DNA from: an uncultured Lachnospiraceae bacterium
Lineage (GTDB): Bacteria > Bacillota > Clostridia > Lachnospirales > Lachnospiraceae
DNA: 54,325 bases
Direction of reading: 5' to 3'
NCBI GenBank assembly: GCA_910585205.1
Contig: CAJUCC010000091.1
Location: 1 to 54,325 of the forward strand
In this document: piece by piece, positions 24,541 through 32,161 of the stretch
Numbering within the stretch: the stretch's first letter is position 1
Layout of the letters: every line of letters starts with the position of its first letter
Program-made: the position numbers and the translations under genes
The notes under the pieces: generated by a model
What the model saw: only the letters and a program-made list of their open reading frames with translations
What the model was told of the DNA's origin: nothing
The model's database searches: none

Positions 24541-25419
24541 TTAATGCCGTCTTACATGTTCGTGCGTATACAGGTGATCCTGACAGTATTCATAATTGCC
24601 CTCACACTTGGAGCAAAAGCGGAATTCCAGATTGCCGTCCATCTCCGTGCGGCCGCAGATTGCACACTTATGTCTCGTAATCCCAGTTCCCCTGCGCACC
24701 TCCTGACGGAATGTCTGCCGTCTGCGCATCTGCCTCGGACTCATCCGCATCATATCCCTTGTGGCAAAGAAAAAGACAAGCAGATTCAGCAGCGACGCCC
24801 CGATAATAATCTTTCCCGCGATTCCGCTCTGATAAAAGGCAACCAGCGTAACCGCCGCATCCAACAGCCCGAGCCATTTGATCTTCACCGGAATGATAAA
24901 AAACAACAATACCTGCATATCGGGATATGTCAGCGCAAAAGCGAGAAATATTGAGAGATTTACATAATATGTGCTGAATGAACCGAAGAAATAGCCGATC
25001 TCCTGCGTAAAAAAGATCCGCGCACCGCCCGCCATTGCAATATCCGGCGCAAACACCAGATAACAGTATCCAAGCAGCACAAAACTGCCCAGAGCCGTAA
25101 AGAACATGCCGCTGAACAGATACAGATTATAGCGGAATGTCCCCCACGTACGCTCCAGCGTCGTACCGAGCCAGTAATAAAAATACAGGGAAATCAGTGT
25201 CAAAAGCCCAAACGGTCCCGGCGGTACGATAATCCATGTGACAAGCCGCCAAACCTGCCCGTGCAATACCAGATAGGGATTCAATGTCAGATAATTCAGA
25301 AAGCCGCTGTTGACTGCGGCAATGGCATAACCAAAACCATAGCATATAATCAACATAAGGGAAATATTGGAAATGGCATATTTGCCGAACTTCCGTTCCA
25401 TTTTATTGAGAAATTTCAT
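24541..25419 (-). CDS. Rhomboid-like membrane protein without visible catalytic residues, zinc-ribbon tail
   Basis: A 292-residue protein with six or seven TMs. Its front has rhomboid signs: LNPYLVLHGQVWRLVTWIIV after TM1 and TLERTWGTFRYNLYLFSGMF near 88. The Gly-x-Ser-Gly of active rhomboids is absent from the expected segment (FGSFSTYYVNLSIFLAFALT), and no TM6 His is seen, so it is probably a pseudoprotease. After a basic stretch (MRRRQTFRQEVRR) the tail carries CAICG, then CSKC and HLYTHEHV, a zinc-binding ribbon. SD near the start is GAGGGCAGGTCATC. First gene of an operon with the sigma-like protein, 19 bp apart. Confidence 0.8.
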   Translation of the reverse strand: MKFLNKMERKFGKYAISNISLMLIICYGFGYAIAAVNSGFLNYLTLNPYLVLHGQVWRLVTWIIVPPGPFGLLTLISLYFYYWLGTTLERTWGTFRYNLYLFSGMFFTALGSFVLLGYCYLVFAPDIAMAGGARIFFTQEIGYFFGSFSTYYVNLSIFLAFALTYPDMQVLLFFIIPVKIKWLGLLDAAVTLVAFYQSGIAGKIIIGASLLNLLVFFFATRDMMRMSPRQMRRRQTFRQEVRRGTGITRHKCAICGRTEMDGNLEFRFCSKCEGNYEYCQDHLYTHEHVRRH

Positions 25420-25513
25420 GATGACCTGCCCTCATTCCTTCCAGATTTCTGTCCGCCGGAGCCGGAAATACGCTGGAAAAATCTTCCACATGTTCCGCCG
25501 CACATATGAATAT

Positions 25514-25542
25514 ATTCTATCATTCGGATATACAAATGTAAA
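25514..25542 (-). promoter_or_regulatory. Promoter of the rhomboid-like/sigma-like operon
   Basis: Minus-strand TTTACA (25537-25542), 17-bp spacer, TAGAAT (25514-25519), about 95 bp before the rhomboid-like start. Confidence 0.7.
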
Positions 25543-25591
25543 CCGAACTTTTTCTAAACATTTATCTCATACAAATTTAAGATTTGAACGA

Positions 25592-25620
25592 TTGCATTTT
25601 GTCGAAAGCTGTCGTATAAT
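25592..25620 (+). promoter_or_regulatory. Promoter of the 2-hydroxyacyl-CoA dehydratase activase gene
   Basis: TTGCAT (25592-25597), 17-bp spacer, TATAAT (25615-25620), 52 bp before the start codon. It is divergent from the promoter at 25514-25542. Confidence 0.75.
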
Positions 25621-25672
25621 ATTCAGGGTTTTTATGAACGCATAATAAATAAGTAGAAAGAGTGATAATTTT

Positions 25673-28600
25673 ATGTCTGATAGTCATTATTATCTGGGAA
25701 TTGATATTGGTTCCACTACTGTTAAGATAGCAATTTTAAACGACGGTCACGCCGTTCTTTTTTCTGATTACAAACGACATTTTGCAAATATCCGGGAGAC
25801 ACTTTCCGCCCTGCTGCAGGAAGCATATGAAAAGCTGGGCAATCTCACACTGCATCCGGTTATCACCGGCTCCGGCGGACTGGCGCTGGCCAATCATCTG
25901 CAGGTTCCCTTTGTGCAGGAAGTGATTGCGGTCGCCGCCTCTCTGGAAACCTTTGCGCCGCAGACCGATGTCGCCATCGAACTGGGCGGCGAGGATGCCA
26001 AAATCATTTATTTCGAACACGGCAATGTCGAGCAGCGGATGAACGGAATCTGTGCCGGCGGTACCGGTTCTTTTATCGATCAGATGGCCTCCCTGCTCCA
26101 GACCGATGCAGCCGGTCTCAATGATTATGCCCGAAATTACCAATCCTTATATACCATTGCCGCCCGTTGCGGCGTTTTTGCAAAATCGGACATCCAGCCT
26201 CTGATTAACGACGGCGCCACAAGGGAAGATCTGGCAGCCTCTATCTTTCAGGCAGTCGTCAATCAGACGATCAGCGGTCTTGCCTGCGGCAAACCCATCC
26301 GCGGACATGTTGCTTTTCTGGGCGGCCCCCTGCATTTCCTGCCGGAATTGAAGGCCGCCTTTATCCGTACGCTGAAACTGGATAAAGAACATACGATCGA
26401 AGCGGAAAATTCGCATTTGTTCGCCGCGATCGGCTCCGCTCTGCACTACAAAAAGTCCGTATCCTGTACGATGGAAGATCTGACCGCACGCCTTGCCGGC
26501 AATATTCAAATCGAATTTGAAGTGGAACGGATGGAACCCCTGTTCACTTCGCAGGAAGAATATGACGCCTTCTGCACGCGTCACGGCAGCCACCGGGTTG
26601 CCAAGGCAGATCTCTCCACATATCGGGGCCGCTGTTATCTCGGCATCGATGCCGGAAGCACGACGACCAAAATCGCGCTTGTGGACGAAGACGGCTCGCT
26701 GTTGTACTCCTTTTATTCCGGGAACAACGGCAGTCCGCTGAAAACCGCAATCAGCGCCATCCGGGACATTTATGCCAAACTGCCGGAGGGCGTGCGCATC
26801 GTCCGCTCCTGCTCCACCGGCTACGGAGAAGCCCTGATGAAAGCGGCTTTCCTGCTCGACGACGGCGAAGTGGAAACCGTGGCCCATTACTATGCCGCCG
26901 CTTTCTTTAACCCGTCCGTAGACTGTATTCTGGACATCGGCGGTCAGGATATGAAATGCATCAAAATCAAAAATCAGACTGTGGACAGCGTTCAGCTCAA
27001 CGAAGCATGTTCCAGCGGCTGCGGTTCCTTTATCGAGACATTTGCAAAATCGCTCAATTACAGCGTCGAAGATTTTGCCCACGCCGCCCTGTTTGCTGCG
27101 CATCCGATCGATCTGGGCACACGCTGTACCGTTTTTATGAATTCCAAAGTAAAACAGGCGCAGAAAGAGGGTGCGGAGGTAGCCGATATTTCCGCGGGAC
27201 TTGCCTACTCCGTCATCAAAAATGCCCTGTTCAAAGTAATCAAAGTCTCCGATGCCTCCGAGCTGGGACGCCATATCGTCGTGCAGGGAGGGACATTTTA
27301 CAATGACGCCGTTCTGCGCAGTTTCGAAAAAATTGCGGACTGCCAGGCCATCCGTCCTGACATCGCCGGCATCATGGGGGCTTTCGGCGCGGCGCTGATC
27401 GCGCGGGAACGCTTCCGCACCGATACCGCTTACCGGACGACCATGCTGCCGGCCGATAAAATCGACACCTTACAATTCCAGACAAGCATGGCCAAATGCC
27501 GGGGCTGCACCAATAACTGCCGCCTCACCATTAATCAGTTTACCGGCGGCAGGCAGTATATTTCCGGCAACCGCTGTGAACGGGGCATCGGCAAGAAAAA
27601 AAATGCCAACAATGTCCCCAATCTCTTTGACTTTAAACTGCACCGGATTTTCGACTATGAACCGCTGACCGCGGACAATGCGCCGCGGGGCAAAGTCGGC
27701 ATTCCCCGCGTGTTAAACATGTATGAAAACTATCCGTTCTGGTTTACTTTTTTTACGGATTTGGGGTATCAGGTTGTGCTCTCCCCCGTATCCAACCGGA
27801 AAATTTATGAGCTGGGAATCGAATCTATCCCCAGCGAATCGGAATGCTATCCGGCCAAACTGGCGCACGGCCATGTCACCTGGCTGCTGCGGCACAATGT
27901 GCCGTTTATCTTTTATCCGGCGCTCTTCTATGAGCGCAATGAGATCAAAGAAGCCAATAACCACTACAACTGTCCGATTGTCACATCGTATTCGGAAAAT
28001 ATCAAAAACAATATCGACGAGATCCGGCAGGGTGACGTCGTATTCCGCAACCCGTTTTTGTCCTTTCAGGATGTCGGTACGGTAACGGAAGGACTGATCC
28101 GCGAATTTGCGGAAATTCCCGCCGCGGAAATCCGCGCCGCCGCCGCTCACGGCTGGCAGGAACTTGACAGCGCCAGAGAAGATATGCGCAAAAAGGGCGA
28201 AGAAACGCTGGCCTATCTGAAACAGACCGGCAAACGCGGCATCGTTCTGGCGGGACGCCCTTACCATATCGACCCGGAAATCCATCACGGAATCCCGGAG
28301 CTGATTACCGGCTATGACATCGCGGTGTTAACCGAAGACTCCGTTTCGCATCTCGGCAGTCCGCAGCGGCCGCTGATCGTTTCCGACCAGTGGATGTACC
28401 ATTCCCGTCTGTATGCGGCCGCCGCTTATGTCCGCACGGTAAACAATCTGGACATGATCCAGTTGAATTCCTTCGGATGCGGTCTGGATGCGGTGACGAC
28501 CGATCAGGTGAATGATATTCTATCCGGCTCGGGTAAGATCTATACCTGCCTGAAAATCGACGAGGTAAACAACCTCGGCGCTGCCAGAATCCGTATCCGT

Positions 28601-29956
28601 TCCCTGATCTCCGCTCTGCGGGTGCGGGAAGAAAAGGAAAAGCAGGGCGAACAACGCACAATATGCTCCACAGCCATCGAAAAGACTGTGTTCACGGAAG
28701 AGATGCGCAGAGACTATACCATACTCTGTCCGCAGATGTCTCCCATCCATTTCGAACTGTTGGAAGCGGCCATCCGTTCCTGCGGTTATCATCTGGAAGT
28801 ACTGCCCAACGACAATAAGCACGCTGTCGATATGGGGCTGAAATATGTCAATAACGACGCCTGCTACCCGTCTCTGATGGTTGTGGGACAGATTATGGAA
28901 GCCCTCCACTCCGGCCGCTACGACCTGGATAAAGTGGCCGTTATTATGAGCCAGACCGGCGGCGGCTGCCGCGCGACCAACTATATCGGCTTTATCCGGC
29001 GGGCGCTGGAAAAGGCGGATATGGCACAAATCCCCGTGATTTCTATGAATCTGGCCGGTATCGAAAGCAACCCCGGATTCCGCATCGGTACGGGACTGTT
29101 TATCCGGGCCGCCTACGGCGCCGTACTCGGCGATATTTTCATGCGCTGTCTGTACCGAATGCGCCCGTATGAGCAAACCCCCGGCGCCGCCAATGCACTG
29201 CACCGGGAATGGGCGGAGCGATGCCGGAAATTTTTATCCGGCAGACACCCCTCTTATTTTCGTTTCTGCCGTCTGTGCCGGCAGATTATCCGGGATTTTG
29301 ATGCACTGCCCGTCACGAATGCGGTCAAGCCGCGCGTCGGCATTGTCGGAGAGATTCTCGTAAAATTTATGCCTGCCGCCAACAATCACCTTGTGGAACT
29401 GCTGGAAGCGGAAGGCGCAGAAGCGGTCGTGCCCGATCTGCTCGATTTCATGCTCTACTGCTTCTATAATCAGATTTACAAGGCGCAGAATCTGGGGACT
29501 TCCAGAAAAGCCGCCCGGCTGGCCCGGCTCGGTATCCGCAGCCTGACTTTCCTGCGCGCTCCCGCGGCGGCGGCGCTGCGCCGGAGCAGGCATTTCACGG
29601 CGCCTGCCAATATTTACGACCTTGTCTCCTATGCCGAACCCATTGTCTCTGTCGGCAATCAGACCGGTGAAGGGTGGTTTCTGACCGGTGAGATGATGGA
29701 GCTGATTCACAGCGGCGTAAACAATATCGTATGTACACAGCCCTTCGGCTGTCTGCCCAACCATGTCGTTGGCAAAGGCGTCATCAAGGAACTGCGCCGC
29801 CGCTATCCGATGTCCAATATCGTAGCCATCGACTATGACCCGGGCGCCAGCGAAGTCAACCAGCTGAACCGCATCAAGCTGATGCTTTCGACGGCGCAGA
29901 AAAATCTGAAAAAAGAACGGCGGGAGACGAAAGAAGAAAAAGCGGGAAACGAATGA
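25673..29956 (+). CDS. Giant 2-hydroxyacyl-CoA dehydratase activase fusion (two BadF-type ATPase domains, DUF2229 and HgdB-like part)
   Basis: A 1427-residue cytoplasmic protein. Two ASKHA ATPase domains come first: GIDIGSTTVKIA at 9-20 and GIDAGSTTTKIA at 324-335, each with a CAGGTGSFID- or CSSGCGSFIET-type iron-sulfur loop. A Cys cluster follows (C609, C612, C616), then a DUF2229-like part from about 676 (PRVLNMYENYPFWFTFFTDL). The C-terminal region is HgdB-like, with VNNDACYPSLMVVGQ and MSQTGGGCRATNY near 1060-1100. The known family mechanism is that an ATP-driven [4Fe-4S] activator fires an electron into the dehydratase of 2-hydroxyacyl-CoA. Here activator and dehydratase-like parts are one chain. 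Substrate and exact role are unknown. No separate hgdA/B genes lie nearby. Confidence 0.9.
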   Translation: MSDSHYYLGIDIGSTTVKIAILNDGHAVLFSDYKRHFANIRETLSALLQEAYEKLGNLTLHPVITGSGGLALANHLQVPFVQEVIAVAASLETFAPQTDVAIELGGEDAKIIYFEHGNVEQRMNGICAGGTGSFIDQMASLLQTDAAGLNDYARNYQSLYTIAARCGVFAKSDIQPLINDGATREDLAASIFQAVVNQTISGLACGKPIRGHVAFLGGPLHFLPELKAAFIRTLKLDKEHTIEAENSHLFAAIGSALHYKKSVSCTMEDLTARLAGNIQIEFEVERMEPLFTSQEEYDAFCTRHGSHRVAKADLSTYRGRCYLGIDAGSTTTKIALVDEDGSLLYSFYSGNNGSPLKTAISAIRDIYAKLPEGVRIVRSCSTGYGEALMKAAFLLDDGEVETVAHYYAAAFFNPSVDCILDIGGQDMKCIKIKNQTVDSVQLNEACSSGCGSFIETFAKSLNYSVEDFAHAALFAAHPIDLGTRCTVFMNSKVKQAQKEGAEVADISAGLAYSVIKNALFKVIKVSDASELGRHIVVQGGTFYNDAVLRSFEKIADCQAIRPDIAGIMGAFGAALIARERFRTDTAYRTTMLPADKIDTLQFQTSMAKCRGCTNNCRLTINQFTGGRQYISGNRCERGIGKKKNANNVPNLFDFKLHRIFDYEPLTADNAPRGKVGIPRVLNMYENYPFWFTFFTDLGYQVVLSPVSNRKIYELGIESIPSESECYPAKLAHGHVTWLLRHNVPFIFYPALFYERNEIKEANNHYNCPIVTSYSENIKNNIDEIRQGDVVFRNPFLSFQDVGTVTEGLIREFAEIPAAEIRAAAAHGWQELDSAREDMRKKGEETLAYLKQTGKRGIVLAGRPYHIDPEIHHGIPELITGYDIAVLTEDSVSHLGSPQRPLIVSDQWMYHSRLYAAAAYVRTVNNLDMIQLNSFGCGLDAVTTDQVNDILSGSGKIYTCLKIDEVNNLGAARIRIRSLISALRVREEKEKQGEQRTICSTAIEKTVFTEEMRRDYTILCPQMSPIHFELLEAAIRSCGYHLEVLPNDNKHAVDMGLKYVNNDACYPSLMVVGQIMEALHSGRYDLDKVAVIMSQTGGGCRATNYIGFIRRALEKADMAQIPVISMNLAGIESNPGFRIGTGLFIRAAYGAVLGDIFMRCLYRMRPYEQTPGAANALHREWAERCRKFLSGRHPSYFRFCRLCRQIIRDFDALPVTNAVKPRVGIVGEILVKFMPAANNHLVELLEAEGAEAVVPDLLDFMLYCFYNQIYKAQNLGTSRKAARLARLGIRSLTFLRAPAAAALRRSRHFTAPANIYDLVSYAEPIVSVGNQTGEGWFLTGEMMELIHSGVNNIVCTQPFGCLPNHVVGKGVIKELRRRYPMSNIVAIDYDPGASEVNQLNRIKLMLSTAQKNLKKERRETKEEKAGNE

Positions 29957-30006
29957 CCCTGCCCGTCCGTACCGGACTGTCTGCCGTCAGACAAAATCCC
30001 ACTTTT

Positions 30007-30478
30007 TCAACAGTTTCCCACATATACGAAATCCAGATACCGGCCGGCGCTCTCCGCCAGCCGGTATATTGTTTCCACATCCCTGGCTGCCCGGTCCGTC
30101 ATCCGATGGCGCGGGAAAAACGGGTGGTATGGAGCGGAATTTTCCGGTCAAGCGAAGCGATCCACCGGGCTTCCTCCTCCATTTCCGTCAGGCTGTCATT
30201 TTCACCCGGTACGATCAGCGTTGTCAGCTTCATATGGCAGTCCGCCTGCGCCCGGCCGATAAAAGCCTTAACCGGTTCCAGACTGCCGCCCAGACGGCGG
30301 TAATACGCCCCCCCCGGAACCCTTTCAGGTCAATATTCATCGCATCGATATACGGCAGCAGCGCTTCCAGCACTTGCGGCGAAGCCGTTCCGTTTTCATT
30401 TCTGCGCGCCATACACAGCCCCCGTTGTCCCGGTTCGAGCGCGCAGTGATGCATACATACCTGACAGACTGCTTTCAT
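30007..30478 (-). pseudogene. Broken amrS (AmmeMemoRadiSam radical SAM enzyme)
   Basis: Remnant of AmrS. The first 31 codons keep CQVCMHHCALEPGQRGLC and end in ARRNENG. The reading then jumps to TASPQVLEALLPYIDAMNID, far into the family, so the stretch holding the CxxxCxxC cluster motif is missing. The junction reads GAAAACGGAACGGCTTCG, suggesting loss between short AACGG repeats. A shift in a G8 run (plus 30308-30315) then moves the frame to YYRRLGGSLEPVKAFIG and PGENDSLTEMEEEARWI. A second shift at a five-base T run (30116-30120) restores the expected end RAARDVETIYRLAESAGRYL up to a stop at 30007. The homopolymer shifts could be sequencing errors; the internal deletion cannot. The intact AMMECR1 gene lies 9 bp upstream. 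Confidence 0.85.
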
Positions 30479-30487
30479 ATACGCCTC

Positions 30488-31870
30488 CTAATGCCGGATA
30501 ACTTCGAACCGCTCCAGCTCCACATCCTCCCACGCTCCGATACCGGCTTTCTGTCTGGCTATGGAAACCTGCTCCTCCACCGTATCCACACCCTCCAGAT
30601 TGGGAAGCAGCAGCCCCCGTTTTGCCCCCTTTGTCACGATAACGCCATACCGCTTTACGTCCAGATCGGCCATGGACGCGGCCCGCTCCGTTTCCCCGAG
30701 AACGTCCACACTGATGACAAGCCGCTCCAGCTCGTCGGCCGTAATCGGCGGGAAACGGGGATCGCGGGTGGAAGCGCTGACCGCATTTTGAATAATCTCC
30801 TCCGCAACCGACGCCTGTACCGCCTGTATCGTCCCGATACAGCCCCGGAGCCAGCCGTCCTCTTTGATGGAGACAAAAACGCCCGCCCGCTGATGATACA
30901 GCTCTGCCGGAAGCCCTTCCGGCACTTCGATAACACGCCCGTTCCGTACATATTCCGTAATCGTACGGCGTGCCAGCCGCACCCAGTCATCCTCCGCCGT
31001 CCGGCGCCGTGCGAGACGCATCCGTTCGTCCTCCTCATACCGCATCAGGAAATGCCGCCCGGCCGCACGCTCCGTTTCCCGGTAGGCACAGACCCCGTAT
31101 CCGACGCCAAACGGCCCCTCATACGAAAGCCGCTCCGCCTTCACGTCCATGCCGTCCAGCGCACCGGCCATCATCACAAACGAACGATGGCCGCATTCTC
31201 CCGCCCGGTCGCAGAAATCCTCCGAAAACGCGAACAGCTTTCCGAATGCCCCGCTTCCCATCGCCTCCATCAGACGGGCATCGTACGCCGGTCCCTCCTC
31301 CCGGTATCCGTAAGGCCCGTCCTCTTTCAGTCTGTGGGACAGATCGCCGCTGGCGATCACCACAGTCTTTCTGCCCAGCGCCTCCGCCGTTTTCCGGATG
31401 TACTGCCCCAGTTCGTAATGCTGCCGCAACGGCAGCCCCGAAAGCCCGATGCGCACCAGCCGATAGGACTCCCAGTGCCGATTGACAAAGTACAGCGGTA
31501 CCATCGTTCCGTGGTCAAGCCGCGGCTCCCGTTCTCCTGCCGTTCCCGCCGGGAAATCCGCCGTCCGTGCCTGCGCACACAGCGCATTTACAAACTCCGT
31601 ATCATAAGAGACCGTTATCCGCACCTGCGGCGCGCAAAACCTCCCAAAATCCCCCGCGGCTTCCGCGCCCGGCGATATGTGAAAGTAATCCGCATACATC
31701 GTCTGATGCGGAGAAACCAAAACAATCGTCTCCGGTCTGTCCGCGGCAATCCTGCGGCCGATTTCTTCGTATGCATGTATCGTATCCTGAATTCCCGCTT
31801 CCTCGCCTCTGCCGATCTCCGGCACAATCAACGGCGGATGCGGTACCATATAAGCTGCTGTAATTCCCAT
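30488..31870 (-). CDS. AmmeMemoRadiSam system protein: LigB-like dioxygenase domain fused to AMMECR1
   Basis: A 460-residue protein. Residues 5-270 resemble class III extradiol dioxygenase (LigB/Memo-like): MVPHPPLIVPE, VSPHQTMYADYFH, LDHGTMVPLYFV and ASGDLSHRL supply the usual His set. Residues about 285-455 are an AMMECR1 domain, with GVFVSIKEDGWLRGCIGTIQ and VSASTRDPRFPPITADEL. The two parts normally work with a radical SAM protein (AmrS) in a conserved three-domain system of unknown chemistry; here AmrS, directly downstream, is broken. ATG 31870 has an AGGAGGG SD. A promoter candidate lies just upstream, back to back with the tRNA promoter. Confidence 0.92.
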   Translation of the reverse strand: MGITAAYMVPHPPLIVPEIGRGEEAGIQDTIHAYEEIGRRIAADRPETIVLVSPHQTMYADYFHISPGAEAAGDFGRFCAPQVRITVSYDTEFVNALCAQARTADFPAGTAGEREPRLDHGTMVPLYFVNRHWESYRLVRIGLSGLPLRQHYELGQYIRKTAEALGRKTVVIASGDLSHRLKEDGPYGYREEGPAYDARLMEAMGSGAFGKLFAFSEDFCDRAGECGHRSFVMMAGALDGMDVKAERLSYEGPFGVGYGVCAYRETERAAGRHFLMRYEEDERMRLARRRTAEDDWVRLARRTITEYVRNGRVIEVPEGLPAELYHQRAGVFVSIKEDGWLRGCIGTIQAVQASVAEEIIQNAVSASTRDPRFPPITADELERLVISVDVLGETERAASMADLDVKRYGVIVTKGAKRGLLLPNLEGVDTVEEQVSIARQKAGIGAWEDVELERFEVIRH

Positions 31871-31893
31871 ACAATAACCCTCCTGACCATTTC

Positions 31894-31922
31894 ATCATAA
31901 CACACATCACCGGGAATGAAAA
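31894..31922 (-). promoter_or_regulatory. Candidate promoter of the LigB-AMMECR1 gene
   Basis: Minus-strand TTTTCA (31917-31922), 17-bp spacer, TATGAT (31894-31899), 24 bp before the start codon. Confidence 0.55.
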
Positions 31923-31946
31923 TTTAAAAAATCTTTCCGTAACCTC

Positions 31947-31975
31947 TTGATTTTCTTCTGCAAAAAGGTTACAAT
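31947..31975 (+). promoter_or_regulatory. tRNA-Pro promoter
   Basis: TTGATT (31947-31952), 17-bp spacer, TACAAT (31970-31975), 33 bp before the tRNA. Confidence 0.78.
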
Positions 31976-32008
31976 ATCAGAGTTGCCGGATGTATATGAC
32001 GGCGATTA

Positions 32009-32083
32009 CGGGGTGTGGCTCAGTTTGGTTAGAGCGCCGTCTTAGGGAGGCGGAGGCCGCAAGTTCGAATCTTGTCACTCCGA
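32009..32083 (+). tRNA. tRNA-Pro, anticodon AGG
   Basis: Cloverleaf by eye: acceptor CGGGGTG pairs with CACTCCG (one G-U), D arm GCTC/GAGC, anticodon stem CCGTC/GGCGG around the loop TTAGGGA (anticodon AGG, reading CCU), five-base variable loop, and T arm GCAAG-TTCGAAT-CTTGT. Discriminator A; CCA is not encoded, so it must be added by nucleotidyltransferase. C1-G72 start and overall sequence are typical of bacterial proline tRNA. Confidence 0.93.
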
Positions 32084-32099
32084 TTATTGTTTTATAAGC

Positions 32100-32129
32100 A
32101 AAAGCCGCAGATCGGTTCTGCGGCTTTTT
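32100..32129 (+). terminator. Terminator of the tRNA-Pro gene
   Basis: Perfect 11-bp stem AAAAGCCGCAG / CTGCGGCTTTT with a 7-nt loop and T run, 16 bp past the tRNA. Confidence 0.92.
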
Positions 32130-32161
32130 GATTTTCTCATTGCAAGAGGTTCCCGTCTTTT

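Noticed and set aside
29957..30006. Bidirectional terminator between the activase gene and the amrS remnant
   Set aside because: Two small stems (GTCCG/CGGAC, GTCTG/CAGAC) exist but have no proper T run; not enough to call.
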